Shown: in pieces, positions 16,745 through 26,031 of the stretch
Layout of the letters: every line of letters begins with the position of its first letter
Numbering within the stretch: position 1 is the first letter of the stretch
From: DAOVXM01 sp963746255
GTDB taxonomy: Bacteria; Chloroflexota; Anaerolineae; Anaerolineales; UBA4823
DNA: 64,000 nt
Reading direction: 5' to 3'
NCBI GenBank assembly: GCA_963746255.1
Contig: CAVVAJ010000007.1
Coordinates: 124,001 to 188,000 of the forward strand
The notes under the pieces: generated by a model
What the model was told of the DNA's origin: nothing
What the model saw: only the letters and a program-made list of their open reading frames with translations
Database searches by the model: none
Position numbers and translations under genes: made by a program

Positions 16745-18232
16745 CTAGCGGTGAACACACATACGCGGTCCACGTGTCTCGTTGCTCATCTCTTGGTATA
16801 CCGTCTTCCACTCCAGGTATTCATCAATCGCAATTGAGCCCTGCTCCCGTCCAATGCCGCTCTGTTTCATGCCGCCATAGGGTGCCTGCAGCATGGAACC
16901 ATGGATATCATTGATCCAAATCGATCCAGCCTCCATGCGTTTCGCCGCCAAGTAGCAGCGCCGGGCATCTGCACTGAAGAAGTAAGAACTGAGGCCAAAT
17001 ATGGTGTCATTGGCGTATTCAAATGCTTTGTCCAGATCGTCATCGATCTTCATGAAGGCCAGTACTGGTCCGAACGTCTCCTCGCGCATGACTTCCATAC
17101 TGTGGTCGCAATCACCCAGCACAGTTGGAGCATAGTAGAACCCTTGCTCACCGATGCGTTCACCACCACAGAGAACCTTGGCGCCTTTGTCTTTGGCATC
17201 TTCCACCTGTGATGCAACCCATTTGAGTTGGCGCCCATTCACCAATGGACCAATATCCACCCCATCTTTGAAACCATCACCTACGACAACTCTCGATGCC
17301 AATGTGGCGACGTCATTCACCAATTCATCGTAAATGTCTTCGTGCGCATAGACGCGGTTCACCCGGTTGCACACCTGCCCAGTGCTGCGGAAAGCCTGGA
17401 ATGTGAGTGCTTCGGCTGCCTTTACCAGATCGGCATCATTCCAAACGATGCATGGACATTGCCCACCCAGCTCCAAGGTGACGCGCTTGATGTCCTCAGC
17501 TGCCGCCTTCATGACCTGCTGTCCACCAGCAACGCTGCCGGTTAGAGCAGCTTTTCGAATCAAAGGATGTCTTACCAGCGCTTCGCCGGTACGGCCTCCT
17601 GGCCCGGTAACAACGTTCAGCACGCCGGGTGGAAAACCGGCTTCCAATACAGCTTGGGCCATGCGGATTGTTGCCAGGGGGGTATCGGATGATGGTTTCG
17701 CCACGACAGTACATCCAGCTGCCAGGGCTGGACCGATCATCCGGCTGAGAAGGTGCAGCGGGTCGTTCCATGGGGGTATGGCGGCGATGACACCCATGGG
17801 ATGGCGCAGCACATACACGAACTTATCGCGTGCATCTGACTCCAGGACCTTACCGGTGATGCGGCGCGCCTCCTGGGCATAAAACTCCATGACAGCGCAG
17901 AATCCGTTTACCTCACCTTTTGCCGCCCAAATTGGCTTACCTTGTTCTTGGGTAAGGATACCTGCTATCTCATCGATATTATCGCGCACAGCCTGAATGA
18001 GCTTCATCATCAGCGCTCCCCGCTCTGAAGCGGGTGTATCGCGCCAATCGAGAAAAGCTGCTTGGGCAGTCTTGACTGCCAGGTCAATCTCTTCTGGGCT
18101 GGCAATGGGTACCTTCCCGACGATTGACTCTGTTGATGGGTTGAAAACTTCTACATACTCTCCTGAGGCGCCTATGACAATTTCACTGCCAATTATCATC
18201 GGGTAGGCTTCGATTTCTTTATTGGCTTCCAT
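16745..18232 (-). CDS. Aldehyde dehydrogenase (NAD(P)+)
   Basis: A 495-residue enzyme of the ALDH superfamily, which oxidises an aldehyde to the acid. Visible motifs are PPWNDPLHLLSRMIGPALA, the NAD-binding TGSVAGGQQV, ELGGQCPCIVWNDADL with the general-base Glu, and STGQVCNRVNRVY with the catalytic Cys, then EETFGPVLA. Length and motif order are normal. The start has AGGAG upstream. Lying between an alcohol dehydrogenase and a hydroxyacid dehydrogenase, it probably oxidises a sugar-derived aldehyde such as a lactaldehyde, glycolaldehyde or semialdehyde; the sequence does not decide which. Confidence 0.9.
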   Translation of the reverse strand: MEANKEIEAYPMIIGSEIVIGASGEYVEVFNPSTESIVGKVPIASPEEIDLAVKTAQAAFLDWRDTPASERGALMMKLIQAVRDNIDEIAGILTQEQGKPIWAAKGEVNGFCAVMEFYAQEARRITGKVLESDARDKFVYVLRHPMGVIAAIPPWNDPLHLLSRMIGPALAAGCTVVAKPSSDTPLATIRMAQAVLEAGFPPGVLNVVTGPGGRTGEALVRHPLIRKAALTGSVAGGQQVMKAAAEDIKRVTLELGGQCPCIVWNDADLVKAAEALTFQAFRSTGQVCNRVNRVYAHEDIYDELVNDVATLASRVVVGDGFKDGVDIGPLVNGRQLKWVASQVEDAKDKGAKVLCGGERIGEQGFYYAPTVLGDCDHSMEVMREETFGPVLAFMKIDDDLDKAFEYANDTIFGLSSYFFSADARRCYLAAKRMEAGSIWINDIHGSMLQAPYGGMKQSGIGREQGSIAIDEYLEWKTVYQEMSNETRGPRMCVHR

Positions 18233-18301
18233 TTATATCTCCTCACAGCTATTGGTTTAATGCTTATGTTCAAATCGTCTACACTTGAAGTAATCAATCA
18301 C

Positions 18302-19354
18302 CTAGGGGCGAAGTATCACCTTAAGTGCATCTCGACTCCCAGATGTTAACTGTTTAAATCCGGTCTCAAACTCTTCCAGGGGTAACTCACCGGTAATTAG
18401 CGGGCGAATGTTCAGCCTACCGGTTTGCATTAAACCATCCAGTACCTTCCAGGTGTCCCACATGTGCCGTCCTGCTACACCACGCACGCGCACTTGTTTC
18501 AAGATCACATTGAAATTGAAATCGAACTCTGGAACTGGTCCGGGGCTGATCCCGAAGAGAGTAACTCGCCCGCCTTTGCGCACAACTGCGAAAGCATCCT
18601 TCAAAGCTGCATGGGCGCCGGATATTTCCAATACCACATCCACGCCCATACCATTTGTCTCTGCCAGGATTTTCTCGACGATTTCTTTATCTGCTACTGC
18701 ATTGTATACGGCATCTGCACCCATCTGGCGAGCAACATCAAGCCGTGAAGGCACAATCCCAACCAGCGATACTCTGCTAGCACCGGCGACGTTGGCTACT
18801 GCCACAGCCGCTAGTCCGATAGGTCCATCACCAAAGATAACTACGGATTGAGCAGTGACTGGCTCGATTAATGTCGCCTGGACGGCACCGCCAACTGGTT
18901 CGAGCATGGCGCCGATATCTGATGGGATATCTCGAGATAGCCGCCACAATGAGCTTTCAGGCACGGCGATATACTCTGCAAAGCTGCCATCTATTTCGTT
19001 GCCAAATATTTTTAGGTTTTGGCATATATGCTGTAAACCAATTTGACATACCCCACATTTCCCACAGACGACATGACTATCGGCGGTCGCATAATCGCCA
19101 ACTTTAAACCCTTTTACTTCCCGTCCCACTGCAACAATCTCGCCGGCAAACTCATGACCGATTGTAAGTGGAGGTTTGATCTTCGATTGGGCGAATGCAT
19201 CCCAGTTGTAAAAATGGAGGTCCGATCCGCATATCGCGGTGGCCTCCACCTTCATCAGCACTTCATGAGGTTTGTTTTCCGGGATATCGATCTCGACCAG
19301 ATCCAGTCCCGGCGCGGATCTAATTTTCCTGACCGCCTTCATTTTTTCAGTCAT
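18302..19354 (-). CDS. Zinc-dependent alcohol/polyol dehydrogenase
   Basis: A 350-residue medium-chain dehydrogenase. Catalytic zinc ligands are in AICGSDLHFYNWD and IGHEFAGEI; the structural zinc lobe is VVCGKCGVCQIGLQHICQN; the nucleotide-binding loop is IFGDGPIGLAAVAVA. This architecture is shared by sorbitol, L-threonine and galactitol dehydrogenases. The catabolic neighbours favour oxidation of a sugar alcohol or of a sugar at C2-C5. AGGAG precedes the ATG at 19354. The operon continues downstream with the aldehyde dehydrogenase 69 bases away. Confidence 0.88.
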   Translation of the reverse strand: MTEKMKAVRKIRSAPGLDLVEIDIPENKPHEVLMKVEATAICGSDLHFYNWDAFAQSKIKPPLTIGHEFAGEIVAVGREVKGFKVGDYATADSHVVCGKCGVCQIGLQHICQNLKIFGNEIDGSFAEYIAVPESSLWRLSRDIPSDIGAMLEPVGGAVQATLIEPVTAQSVVIFGDGPIGLAAVAVANVAGASRVSLVGIVPSRLDVARQMGADAVYNAVADKEIVEKILAETNGMGVDVVLEISGAHAALKDAFAVVRKGGRVTLFGISPGPVPEFDFNFNVILKQVRVRGVAGRHMWDTWKVLDGLMQTGRLNIRPLITGELPLEEFETGFKQLTSGSRDALKVILRP

Positions 19355-19383
19355 CAGTAGTTCTCCTTATCGAATAGTAGCTC

Positions 19384-20265
19384 TTATATTAGTTGCAGTT
19401 CTTTGAGCAAGTTCTGTAAGCGCTCGCGTTGCGGTTGGCTCATTGGGCCAACGGGTGCGCGGCTGGGGCCGCCTTCCAGACCGATCAAATCCAGAGCTTC
19501 TTTGATTACAACTGGGAAAGTCCCCCAGGTGAATGCACCCCGGAGCGGGGCCAGGTCCTCTTGGGCTTCTAATGCCCCGGCGAGGTCACCGACCTGCAGG
19601 AGGTCGTAAATCTTTACTACTAATGCTGGTACGACGTTGGCAGTTGCAGCGATAGCACCTTTTGCACCGTGCAGCAGGCCAGAGAAGATCAGCGTATCGC
19701 GCCCCATAACTAGCGAGAAATCATCTTGGGTTACTCGCAAGTAATCTTGCGCTAAGGTCAAATCCCCGCTTGAGTCTTTCATTCCCACGATATTCTCGAT
19801 TTCAGCAAGCCTGGATACCAACCCGGCAGGCATTTTTACACCCGTACGGGCTGGGTTGGAATACAATAAGATTGGCAACTTTGTGGCTTCTGCAATAGCG
19901 CGGTAATGCTGATAGAGCTCTTCATCATTCGGATTGATAAAGTATGGCGTCAGTACAGAAACCGCATCGACGCCGATTGCCTCTGCTCTTTGGGTAAGAT
20001 CGATGGCTTCTCGTGTTGTTACCGCGGCTGTCCCAGCGTAAACGGGTACGCGTCCATTGGTCTCTTCTGCAACAATTTCCCATACCTGCTGCTTCTCCTC
20101 AGCTGTAAACGCCCAAAATTCGCCCTGGCTGCCGATCGCAAAAACGCCATGGACACCGTTCTCGATTAAGAAATTCGTCAGCTTGCGCAGAGCGGATTCA
20201 TTGATATAGTCTGCCTCGGTCAATGGGGTCACCATTGCGGGGATGATTCCATATGGTTGCAGCAT
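19384..20265 (-). CDS. DapA/N-acetylneuraminate lyase-family aldolase or dehydratase
   Basis: A 293-residue class I Schiff-base TIM barrel. The loop FAIGSQGEFWAFTAEE replaces the usual GTTGE, LLYSNPARTGVKMP carries the catalytic Tyr, and VGMKDSSGDL carries the Schiff-base Lys. Family members include dihydrodipicolinate synthase, 2-keto-3-deoxygluconate aldolase and 5-keto-4-deoxyglucarate dehydratase. In this sugar-acid context a keto-deoxy-acid lyase or dehydratase is more likely than lysine synthesis. GGAG precedes the start. It sits between the SDR and the zinc dehydrogenase. Confidence 0.85.
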   Translation of the reverse strand: MLQPYGIIPAMVTPLTEADYINESALRKLTNFLIENGVHGVFAIGSQGEFWAFTAEEKQQVWEIVAEETNGRVPVYAGTAAVTTREAIDLTQRAEAIGVDAVSVLTPYFINPNDEELYQHYRAIAEATKLPILLYSNPARTGVKMPAGLVSRLAEIENIVGMKDSSGDLTLAQDYLRVTQDDFSLVMGRDTLIFSGLLHGAKGAIAATANVVPALVVKIYDLLQVGDLAGALEAQEDLAPLRGAFTWGTFPVVIKEALDLIGLEGGPSRAPVGPMSQPQRERLQNLLKELQLI

Positions 20266-20306
20266 GTTTTTCTCCGTAATTTATAGTAGTATTCGATATG
20301 ATGGAT

Positions 20307-21125
20307 TTACCAGGCTGTATAACCGCCATCTACAACTAGTACATTCCCGGTCACATATTTTGAGGCCTGAGATGCCAGATAGATGACGGCGCCAGCCAAA
20401 TCGGTTCCTTCGCCAAATCGTCCCAAGGGGACTCTCCCGACCAATTCGTCGTAAAATTCGCGATTAATACTCTTCAGGCGATCTGTCATTGGGGTGACCA
20501 TATAGCCTGGTGCGATGGCATTAACCCGAATGCCGTGAGGTGCCCATTCCACGGCAAGCGAGCGCGTCATAGCTATTACACCGCCTTTTGTTGTGCAGTA
20601 GTGGCTGTTGTAGCCCCCACGGTTGCCGACCAGTCCAGATATAGAGGCGATGTTGATGATTGATCCTCTGCTGGCATTGGCGATTAAGTGCTTCGCCATC
20701 CAACGAGTGCATAGGTATGTGCCTCCCAAATTGACCCGCAGCACTTGCTCCCAGTCGTCCTCCTCAAGTTCTTCAAATGGTGCTCGACTAGTGACACCGG
20801 CATTGTTTACGAGAATGTCTATTTGTCCAAATGTATCGACCGCAAGCTGAATGCCAGCTTGGACTTGTTCACCTTCGGTTACATTGATTTGGGCTGCAAC
20901 CGCTTTGCATCCCATGGCCTGGATCTCAGCAGCCGCATCCAGTGCGTCTTCCAAGTTTATATCGAAGAGGGCAACTGCCGCGCCGGCTTGAGCTAATGCA
21001 GTTGCCATCGCCCTGCCTAAACCGCGCCCAGCACCAGTGACAATTGCGCCCCGGCCATTAAGACCAAATAGTTTATCCAGGACAGCAGTATGTGAGTGGG
21101 CTTGACGGGTCTCATCAGGGTTCAT
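20307..21125 (-). CDS. Short-chain dehydrogenase (gluconate 5-dehydrogenase-like)
   Basis: A 272-residue SDR. The cofactor motif is TGAGRGLGRAMA, followed by NNAGVTSRAPF, the catalytic Ser in IINIASISGLVG, YCTTKGG with the Tyr and Lys of the active site, and RVNAIAPGYMVTPMT. It probably interconverts a keto and a hydroxy group of a sugar or sugar acid. It is the first gene of the minus-strand catabolic operon, has a perfect AGGAGGT before its ATG, and has a candidate GntR operator about 130 bases upstream. Confidence 0.88.
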   Translation of the reverse strand: MNPDETRQAHSHTAVLDKLFGLNGRGAIVTGAGRGLGRAMATALAQAGAAVALFDINLEDALDAAAEIQAMGCKAVAAQINVTEGEQVQAGIQLAVDTFGQIDILVNNAGVTSRAPFEELEEDDWEQVLRVNLGGTYLCTRWMAKHLIANASRGSIINIASISGLVGNRGGYNSHYCTTKGGVIAMTRSLAVEWAPHGIRVNAIAPGYMVTPMTDRLKSINREFYDELVGRVPLGRFGEGTDLAGAVIYLASQASKYVTGNVLVVDGGYTAW

Positions 21126-21250
21126 AACCTACCTCCTGCTTTCTGAGAAACGGTATGTACATAATAATGCGATTGATGGATAGGGAATGGCATGCCCAGA
21201 ACGTAGGGCAATCGGTAATTGACCCGTGTGTTAATATGTTACATGTAAAA

Positions 21251-21264
21251 TGTAAAATGTTACA
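21251..21264. promoter_or_regulatory. Candidate GntR operator upstream of SDR operon
   Basis: TGTAAAATGTTACA has TGTAA/TTACA arms around four bases and differs by one base from the site in front of the regulator. A further TGTTACATGTAAAA lies directly before it (21237-21250), giving a double site. Confidence 0.6.
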
Positions 21265-21324
21265 ATTCATTATAAAGAGGGGTGCTTTCTTTGTCAATAC
21301 CACCCTCCCAGTATGCCCAATTAT

Positions 21325-22365
21325 CTAACCGGTATAACCACGCCTGACGGCAGTGATTTGTGCCATAACTTCAAGCGCGGTTTCCTCGGGTGTGCGACCC
21401 CCCAAATCGATCCCAATCGGCGCGTGTAAATGGTCGAGTTGCGCTAGCGATATCCCTTCGGCAAGCAGCCGCTCTCGGCGTTTTTCATGGGTCTTGCGGC
21501 TGCCCAATACACCGATATAGAATACGTCACTTTCCAGTACAACTTTCAGAGCGGGGTCATCGATCTTAGGGTCGTGGGTCAGCACCGCAACCGCAGTTGA
21601 GCTATTCAGTGGGATTTGCTCTAGAGCAATATCTGGCCAGGCTTGGATTAATTGGTCAACCTCTGGGAAACGCTCATCGGAACCGAATACTTTGCGTGGG
21701 TCAATGACGATTGTATGGTAGCCCAATGCCTTCGCTAAGGCGCTGAGTGTGATCGCGATATGCACACCACCGACCATCACTAGCACTGGTGGGGGGGTAA
21801 TCACATCAGTAAAAATTCGTACTTTTTCACCAGCTCCGGTTTCCACTTCTTGATCCCCAGAATGGTTTTTGAGCAGAGCTTCTGCAGCGATTTTGATGGC
21901 GATTTCATCCAAATCAGGACTGATCGAGCCGTAGGTGTGTTCTTTTGTAAGGAGTAAGGTTTTATCGATCATGGCCAAGGGACCTTCAATCACGGTGACT
22001 ACGGCACTTACTACGCTGGCACTGAGCTGGTTTTGAATGCCGATCAGCAATTCTGGATTGACCGTGGTAACGAATACTTCAATACTGCCACCGCATGCCA
22101 ACCCAACCTCAAAGGCAGTCTCGTCGGCAACACCAAATTTCAACAGTTTTGAGTCACCTGTCGCTAGGGTTTGGATACCAGCATCTATTACTGCACCTTC
22201 GACGCAGCCGCCGCTAACGGAGCCAGCGATTTTCGTGTAGCTGGTGAACGCCATTTTCGCCCCAACGCCGCGTGGTGATGATCCCCAGGTACTGACCACT
22301 GTCGCCAGAGCCACTTTTTCACCGGATTCTAGCCACCTTTGGATATCTTCAATTACTTCTATCAT
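21325..22365 (-). CDS. xdhC: XdhC/CoxI family molybdoenzyme maturation protein
   Basis: A 346-residue protein of the XdhC/CoxF type, which binds molybdenum cofactor, helps sulfurate it and hands it to xanthine-dehydrogenase-type enzymes. The N-terminal half has VSTWGSSPRGVGAKMAF, SGGCVEGAV and CGGSIEVF; the C-terminal half is a Rossmann-like domain with MVGGVHIA, VIDPRKVF, VLTHDPKIDD, YIGVLGSRKT and APIGIDLGGRTPEE. Its target is presumably the molybdenum hydroxylase encoded at 34.5-38.2 kb, on the other arm of the locus. It is divergent from the GntR gene and would share its control region. Confidence 0.9.
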   Translation of the reverse strand: MIEVIEDIQRWLESGEKVALATVVSTWGSSPRGVGAKMAFTSYTKIAGSVSGGCVEGAVIDAGIQTLATGDSKLLKFGVADETAFEVGLACGGSIEVFVTTVNPELLIGIQNQLSASVVSAVVTVIEGPLAMIDKTLLLTKEHTYGSISPDLDEIAIKIAAEALLKNHSGDQEVETGAGEKVRIFTDVITPPPVLVMVGGVHIAITLSALAKALGYHTIVIDPRKVFGSDERFPEVDQLIQAWPDIALEQIPLNSSTAVAVLTHDPKIDDPALKVVLESDVFYIGVLGSRKTHEKRRERLLAEGISLAQLDHLHAPIGIDLGGRTPEETALEVMAQITAVRRGYTG

Positions 22366-22460
22366 CTCGCTACTCTCAATTTTGGGCTCTCATAGTTTCT
22401 ATAAAGCCGCTTCTAGGGTGGGCTATTGACAATGCAATTAAATCTTGGTAACATATCACA

Positions 22461-22474
22461 TGTAAAATATTACA
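22461..22474. promoter_or_regulatory. Candidate GntR operator in divergent gntR-xdhC region
   Basis: TGTAAAATATTACA, with TGTAA/TTACA arms, lies 60-75 bases before the regulator start. It matches the site at 21251-21264 except for one centre base. Confidence 0.6.
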
Positions 22475-22535
22475 TTTTACCAACTTCTCTTTTTATGTGT
22501 GCCCTGATCCATTATCTTTACGATATCTAGATACC

Positions 22536-23240
22536 ATGGATAACCCCCCGACAACCGTGGAGTATCCCGCCCTTAATCGCTTGGATTTAACAGATCAAGC
22601 TTACAATATTTTAAGGGATAGGATACTGAAGCGTCAAATGCAACCGGGTGAAAAGATCTCGGTAGAGACAGTTGCCAGCGGGCTGGGTGTCAGCCGGACG
22701 CCGGTCGTAAACGCTCTCAAGTTGTTAGAGGGAGATGGTTTGGTAGAGATCCGCCCGCGCCGAGGAACCTTCGTAACCGAAGTCACTAAACGAGATGTTG
22801 CTGAACTTTTTGAAATCCGCCTGCTTATCGAACTGTATGCAGCTGAAGAATTGTTTAGAAAAAACAAGGTTCAACAATTGCTCCACGGATTCGCGCCATA
22901 CTTAGACCGTATGCAGGCAGCAATTTCAGAAGACGATTATGTTGATTATGAAGCATTTATCTCCGGGGATCGGGACCTGCATACTCTGATAGTAGAGCAG
23001 TTAGGTAATCACCGCCTTTTCACAATCTACAATGAATTGAATATCCATATGCGCATCGCTCGTGCCCACTACTCGGATACAGTTGAGAATGCACTCCAAG
23101 CCCAGGTTGAACATCAAGCCATGGTAACAGCCCTTGAAGCAGAGGATCTCGAGGCGCTAAAATCTGCCCTAAGAGCCCATATAGTCAATGTGAAAGACCG
23201 TATGATTGAATTAATTGAGGATCTTGGTGGCAAGTTGTAA
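22536..23240 (+). CDS. GntR family regulator, FCD (FadR-type) domain
   Basis: A 234-residue repressor-type regulator. Residues about 10-75 form the GntR winged helix: AYNILRDRILKRQMQPGEKI, SGLGVSRTPVVNALKLLEGD and VEIRPRRGTFVTEVT. Residues about 85-225 form the all-helical FCD effector domain (DVAELFEIRLLIELYAAEEL, DRDLHTLIVEQLGNHRLF, EHQAMVTALEAEDLEALKSALRAHI), whose metal-binding Asp/His pattern is kept. Such proteins sense sugar acids or other organic acids. The ATG at 22536 gives the usual N-terminus; a GTG at 22497 is in frame but would add an unusual leader. It likely controls both arms of the catabolic locus. Confidence 0.88.
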   Translation: MDNPPTTVEYPALNRLDLTDQAYNILRDRILKRQMQPGEKISVETVASGLGVSRTPVVNALKLLEGDGLVEIRPRRGTFVTEVTKRDVAELFEIRLLIELYAAEELFRKNKVQQLLHGFAPYLDRMQAAISEDDYVDYEAFISGDRDLHTLIVEQLGNHRLFTIYNELNIHMRIARAHYSDTVENALQAQVEHQAMVTALEAEDLEALKSALRAHIVNVKDRMIELIEDLGGKL

Positions 23241-23567
23241 TGGATTTATTGTAAAATGCTATCTCTCCGCAATAGCCCAATGCTGGCGGAATATCAGCCG
23301 TTTATAAATGATAGCGGTGTTAATCTCCAACCTTTCGACCATATTGGGCGATTATGATTTGATAAGTAGTAAGAAATGAATCAACCCAATTACAATACAG
23401 CTATAGAGACCCACCCATTACTTCATTCGACCCGCAGTATGTAAATTGTGTTCTATGTAATAGATAAATACCGGAAGTAGCGACATCTTAATAGAGCCAT
23501 AAATTATATGGTCACCTTCGAATGAAACAGCGATAGCATTAGGAGACGAGATTACTAGGAGCACAGA
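23241..23567. promoter_or_regulatory. Intergenic region before epimerase/ABC operon
   Basis: A 327-base stretch with no credible gene. TGTAAAATGCTATC at 23250-23263 matches 11 of 14 bases of the proposed GntR operator and may be a weaker third site. The region ends with AGGAG, the ribosome site of the epimerase gene. Confidence 0.4.
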
Positions 23568-24416
23568 ATGAAATTTGGTGTCAATACTTTTGTCTGGGTA
23601 TCACCTTGCACGACATCTGCAGTTAAAGACCTGGCTCCCAAAGTGAAGGATTTAGGTTTTGATATACTCGAGATCGCCTGCGAAACCCCAGAGTTAATTA
23701 ATGTTACACAAGTCAAAAATGACTTGAAGCAAAACAATTTGATGCCAATTGTTTGTGGTGCTTTTGGACCAGACCGGAATATTTGCAGCAGCAACCCGAA
23801 AATCATTGAGAATGCCAAGATCTATATCCGCTGGCTCATTGACGCGGCGGACGAAATCGGTTCTCCGGTTGTATGCGGGCCCATGTATTCGGCTGTCGGT
23901 AAAGAGCATATCGAAGATGAAGATGCTCGGAAAGCAGAATGGGATCTCTCTGTGAATGGTGTTCGCGAAATGGCGCAATACGCCAAATCAAAAGATATAA
24001 AGCTTGCACTTGAGACCTTAAACCGTTTTGAGACAGACATGCTTAATATCGTCTCGCAAGGGCTTGAGTTTGTTGAACAGATTGGCATGGACAATGTAGG
24101 CTTACATCTGGATACCTTCCATATGCACCTAGAAGAAAAAGACAGCGGTGATGCTATCCGACTGGCGAATGAGAAGATCTATCATTTCCATGCTTGTGAG
24201 AATGACCGGGGAGTCCCCGGTACTGGTCAAGTGCATTGGAATGAGGTTGCCAAGGCTTTGAAAGATGTGAATTATGATGGACCAGTCGTGATCGAATCAT
24301 TCACGTCACAGGTAAAGGAAATTGCACGCGCAGTGTCAATCTGGCGCGAGATTGCCCCAAGCCAGGATGCTATCGCTATGCAAGGACTGAAATTCCTAAA
24401 CTCCCTGTTGACATGA
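23568..24416 (+). CDS. Sugar epimerase of the tagatose/psicose 3-epimerase type
   Basis: A 282-residue TIM barrel. It begins MKFGVNTFVWVSP as in D-psicose/D-tagatose 3-epimerases. The metal ligands follow in order: Glu in LALETLNRFETDML, Asp in LHLDTFHMHLEE, His in YHFHACENDRG, and Glu in VVIESFTS. The RGVPGTGQVHW loop is typical of ketose 3-epimerases. It opens the plus-strand operon, 27 bases before the ABC transporter ATPase, so its substrate is probably the imported sugar or its first derivative. The ribosome site is AGGAG. Confidence 0.87.
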   Translation: MKFGVNTFVWVSPCTTSAVKDLAPKVKDLGFDILEIACETPELINVTQVKNDLKQNNLMPIVCGAFGPDRNICSSNPKIIENAKIYIRWLIDAADEIGSPVVCGPMYSAVGKEHIEDEDARKAEWDLSVNGVREMAQYAKSKDIKLALETLNRFETDMLNIVSQGLEFVEQIGMDNVGLHLDTFHMHLEEKDSGDAIRLANEKIYHFHACENDRGVPGTGQVHWNEVAKALKDVNYDGPVVIESFTSQVKEIARAVSIWREIAPSQDAIAMQGLKFLNSLLT

Positions 24417-24443
24417 GCAGCACCTTGATGGGACGAGTTTGTT

Positions 24444-26027
24444 ATGATTCTTGAAAACTACAATCCAGATAATGAAATAACTAGTAATCAAGTGCCTATT
24501 ATGGAAGCTCGTGATATTTCCAAACAGTTTCCTGGCGTTAAGGCTTTGAATAATGTCTCCCTCCAGTTTTTTCCAGGTGAGGTTCACGCGATTGTAGGTG
24601 AGAACGGTGCCGGAAAATCTACCTTGATGAAAATCATGGCGGGGGCATATGTCCCTGATTCAGGGGAAATCATTCTCCAAGACCAAAAAGTCTCATTTTC
24701 TCACCCAAAAGAAGCTCAGGAGAAAGGTGTCAGCATCATTTACCAAGAGTTTAATTTACTCCCCGAGCGAACAGTTGCTCAGAACATATTCTTGGGGAGA
24801 GAACCGCGAAAATATGGAGCATTGGATGTTCGTGGTTTAAAAAATAATGCGGCGGTAGTTCTAAAAGAACTAGGCGCGGATCAGATGATCGCGCCATCAG
24901 CCATGTGCAGTACACTATCCGTTGCAGAACAACAGATTGTGGAGATCGCGAAGGCCATCTCGTTTGATTCAAAAGTCCTAATCATGGACGAGCCCACTGC
25001 ATCTTTAACTTCAGTTGAAGTAAAAATACTCACTGATCTCGTGGCAAAGTTGAAGGCTCGTGGTATGGCGATTATTTTTATCTCCCATCGCTTGATAGAA
25101 GTATTTGATATCGCCGAAAAGATCTCGGTTTTAAAAGATGGGGAATTAGTGGGTACTGCGATGACGAAAGATGTGACACCAGAGCAGATCGTGTTCATGA
25201 TGGTCGGTCGCACTCTTGATCATTACTTCCCTCCGTTGGGCGCCCCCGAAGATTTTGGCGAAGTAGTATTGAAGGTAGAAGATGCTTCAAATCAAATCCT
25301 AAAAGATATCAGCTTTGAGCTGCGCAAAGGAGAGATATTAGGTGTCGCTGGACTGCAGGGTTCAGGACGTACAGAATTGGCTCAATCATTATTTGGTGTG
25401 ATGCCGTTTAGGTCAGGCAAAATGGAGCTTCATGGCAAAGCCATCGCAGTAAAAAGCCCTACTAAGGCAATCAAGAACAAGATGGGCTTTGTCACCGAGG
25501 ATCGGAAATCGGAAGGGATTGCCCCAAGACAATCGATTAGGGACAATATGCTATTGACCGTCCGAGCCGTTCAACCTTTATTTGGATTCATCTTCAAGGA
25601 TGGGATCAGCAATTCTCGTAAACTCGTTCCCATGCTAGGAGAACAGGTCGATATAAGAACCGACTCATTTAATCGCGAAGCGCAATACCTGAGTGGTGGA
25701 AATCAGCAGAAAGTAGTGCTTGCCAAATGGTTAGCTTCAGATGCGAAGGTATTCATTTTTGATGAACCAACTCGCGGCATCGATGTGGAATCAAAGGCAG
25801 GTATCCACGATATGATACGAGCATTGACAAAAAAAGGTATAGCAGTTTTGATGATTTCATCTGAATTGCCAGAAATCATCGGGATGAGCGACCGAGTACT
25901 TGTCATGGCAGATCACCGGATTGCTGGAGAACTTCCCCCTAATTCTAGTGAACAAGAGATTATGCTACTAGCCACCGGTAATTTAATCAATGAGAATTCA
26001 GAGATGACTGACACAGTAGGAAGGTAA
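24444..26027 (+). CDS. Sugar ABC transporter ATPase (RbsA/MglA type, two nucleotide-binding domains)
   Basis: A 527-residue ATPase with two fused ABC domains, as in ribose-type importers. The first has VGENGAGKSTLMKI (Walker A), TLSVAEQQIVEIAKA (signature) and VLIMDEPTASLT (Walker B). The second has VAGLQGSGRTELAQ, YLSGGNQQKVVLAKWL and VFIFDEPTRGID; its Walker A is degenerate, as is normal for the family. It energises the two permeases that follow at once. The frame is open from ATG at 24444. Confidence 0.92.
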   Translation: MILENYNPDNEITSNQVPIMEARDISKQFPGVKALNNVSLQFFPGEVHAIVGENGAGKSTLMKIMAGAYVPDSGEIILQDQKVSFSHPKEAQEKGVSIIYQEFNLLPERTVAQNIFLGREPRKYGALDVRGLKNNAAVVLKELGADQMIAPSAMCSTLSVAEQQIVEIAKAISFDSKVLIMDEPTASLTSVEVKILTDLVAKLKARGMAIIFISHRLIEVFDIAEKISVLKDGELVGTAMTKDVTPEQIVFMMVGRTLDHYFPPLGAPEDFGEVVLKVEDASNQILKDISFELRKGEILGVAGLQGSGRTELAQSLFGVMPFRSGKMELHGKAIAVKSPTKAIKNKMGFVTEDRKSEGIAPRQSIRDNMLLTVRAVQPLFGFIFKDGISNSRKLVPMLGEQVDIRTDSFNREAQYLSGGNQQKVVLAKWLASDAKVFIFDEPTRGIDVESKAGIHDMIRALTKKGIAVLMISSELPEIIGMSDRVLVMADHRIAGELPPNSSEQEIMLLATGNLINENSEMTDTVGR

Positions 26028-26031
26028 TAAC

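Noticed and set aside
19384..20265. Dihydrodipicolinate synthase for lysine synthesis
   Set aside because: The active-site loop differs and every neighbour is catabolic, so a sugar-acid lyase or dehydratase is more likely.
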